A DNA stretch of 6,580 bases from an uncultured Bacillota bacterium (GTDB lineage: Bacteria; Bacillota; Clostridia; Peptostreptococcales; Anaerovoracaceae), in the NCBI GenBank assembly GCA_946546075.1, contig CAMNNV010000072.1:1-6580 (forward strand). Reading direction: 5' to 3'. The notes below the pieces were generated by a model that did not search any database, was not told the origin of the DNA, and was given only the letters and a program-made list of their open reading frames with translations. Shown piece by piece: positions 6,196-6,580 of this stretch. A program made the translations under genes and the position numbers. How positions within the stretch are numbered: the stretch's first letter is position 1; the number at the start of each line of letters is the position of its first letter.

Positions 6196-6531
6196 TCATT
6201 CTGAAATTTCTTTAAGCTTCACTTCATAACCTCGCTTCCTCACGACTTCCGTGTTGGTTTCCACTCGTCGTGCTGATTTCACGCCTCCGTGCTCGCTTCC
6301 TGCTTCGTCGCGCTTCTTCCGAAATTCCGGATTGTTTTCTCCTTCACTTCTTCGTTTCCACGTCCCCGAGTTGTTTTCCCCGGTTTCCCTTCGTTTTCGC
6401 TTCGCTGCTTCGTATCTGCACTTCTTCGTGTCGTCCGCCTCTGAACTCTGGGATTGTTTTCTCCCTGTCTTCGGCTTCCTGCAGAGCACCTACTTCGTAC
6501 TCTGTTCGAAACTTAAAGCTTCATCACACAT
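6196..6531 (-). other. Doubtful small basic ORF, interrupted by one TAG; possible decayed gene
   Basis: A frame opens at ATG 6529-6531, reads 13 codons (MCDEALSFEQSTK) and meets TAG at 6490-6492. The same frame continues immediately from a GTG at 6489 for 97 codons to TGA (6196-6198), which abuts the terminator. The product would be very rich in Lys, Arg, Glu and Asn with no hydrophobic core. It contains two similar units, GENNSGTWKRRSE and GENNPEFRKKRDE, and more diverged ones, at a 13-residue period. No convincing ribosome binding site precedes either start. A neighbouring frame is also open for about 50 codons, because the purine-rich strand has few stops, so openness is weak evidence. I do not recognise a family. 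It may be a decayed gene, a repeat-encoded peptide, or not coding at all. TAG is the ordinary stop of several genes here, so recoding is unlikely. Confidence 0.25.
6251..6465 (-). repeat. Degenerate ~39-nt repeat region with a recurrent GAAAACAA octamer
   Basis: On the minus strand GAAAACAA occurs at 6454-6461, 6371-6378 and 6332-6339, with a variant GAAACCAA at 6254-6261. The spacings are 83, 39 and 78 bases, close to one or two units of about 39. A 14-base run GGAGAAAACAATCC is exact in two copies. A weak fifth unit around 6293-6300 aligns with the last copy (both run into GCACGGA/ACACGGA). Each octamer is bordered by complementary bases: GGGA/TCCC, CCGGG/CTCGG, GGA/TCC and GTG/CAC. The whole 6200-6520 stretch is strongly purine-rich on this strand and differs from the codon pattern of the neighbours. 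It fills the gene-poor right end of the window. No CRISPR-like regularity or known RNA family is recognised. Confidence 0.65.
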
Positions 6532-6562
6532 GTGCGTTGCTTCTGCTCTCTTGTTCCTTCTT

Positions 6563-6580
6563 TGTATAAGTATAATAACA
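6563..6580 (-). promoter_or_regulatory. Possible -10 region for the repeat-region transcript
   Basis: The last bases are AT-rich. On the minus strand TATACT (6569-6574) is a good -10 match, with its -35 outside the window. Together with the terminator at 6162-6195 it would define a transcript of about 400 bases. On the plus strand the same stretch reads TATAAT (6571-6576) with no good -35, so the direction is ambiguous. Confidence 0.3.

Noticed and set aside
6251..6465. CRISPR array
   Set aside because: Repeats are degenerate apart from a short core, spacings are uneven, there are no uniform spacers, and no cas gene is present.
6490..6492. TAG read as a recoded sense codon (for example pyrrolysine)
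   Set aside because: TAG is the normal stop of the HAD, chorismate mutase and DUF169 genes in this window, and the surrounding ORF is itself doubtful.

Overview
The window looks like a core-metabolism stretch of a low-to-mid GC Gram-positive bacterium, most likely an anaerobic member of the Clostridia (Bacillota). The basis is strong AGGAG-type ribosome binding sites before nearly every gene, sigma-A-like promoters (one with a TGTGn extended -10), intrinsic terminators with U-tracts, and a gene set (DUF445, VanZ-like, DUF169, AroQ-type chorismate mutase fused to an ACT-like domain) common in Firmicutes. The placement below phylum is inference. All seven confident genes lie on the minus strand, so transcription runs from high to low coordinates.

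Reading in that direction: (1) 6580-6196 has no confident gene. It is a purine-rich (minus strand) region of degenerate ~39-nt repeats that carries a doubtful small basic ORF and ends in an intrinsic terminator (6162-6195). (2) A promoter at 6140-6150 then drives a two-gene unit: a DUF169 protein (5341-6102) and a chorismate mutase with a C-terminal ACT-like domain (4748-5314). (3) The gap 4661-4747 holds a TTGATA-17-TACAAT promoter and a perfect 13-bp inverted repeat (4682-4713). The repeat has a U-tract on the minus strand, so it can terminate the upstream unit, and it also covers the predicted start site of the next one. (4) A tight four-gene unit follows: DUF445 membrane protein (3752-4660), HAD phosphatase (3073-3738), ThiD HMP/HMP-P kinase (2257-3060) and a small VanZ-like membrane protein (1783-2196). 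It closes with a textbook terminator (1747-1776). (5) A separate gene encodes an acyl-CoA synthetase/AMP-dependent ligase (25-1659), with its own AT-rich promoter region and a small leader hairpin.

Functionally the window combines aromatic amino-acid branch-point chemistry (chorismate to prephenate), thiamine-pyrimidine phosphorylation, and acyl activation, with several envelope or unknown-function proteins. Two annotated starts should be shortened. DUF169 starts at 6102, because the longer frame begins inside the promoter. The VanZ-like gene starts at 2196, because the first ATG directly abuts the Shine-Dalgarno. The least explained part is the repeat region at the right end. Its repeated octamer GAAAACAA is flanked in each copy by different but complementary bases, which hints at small RNA hairpins. 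No defence system, CRISPR array, tRNA, rRNA or mobile-element gene was seen.
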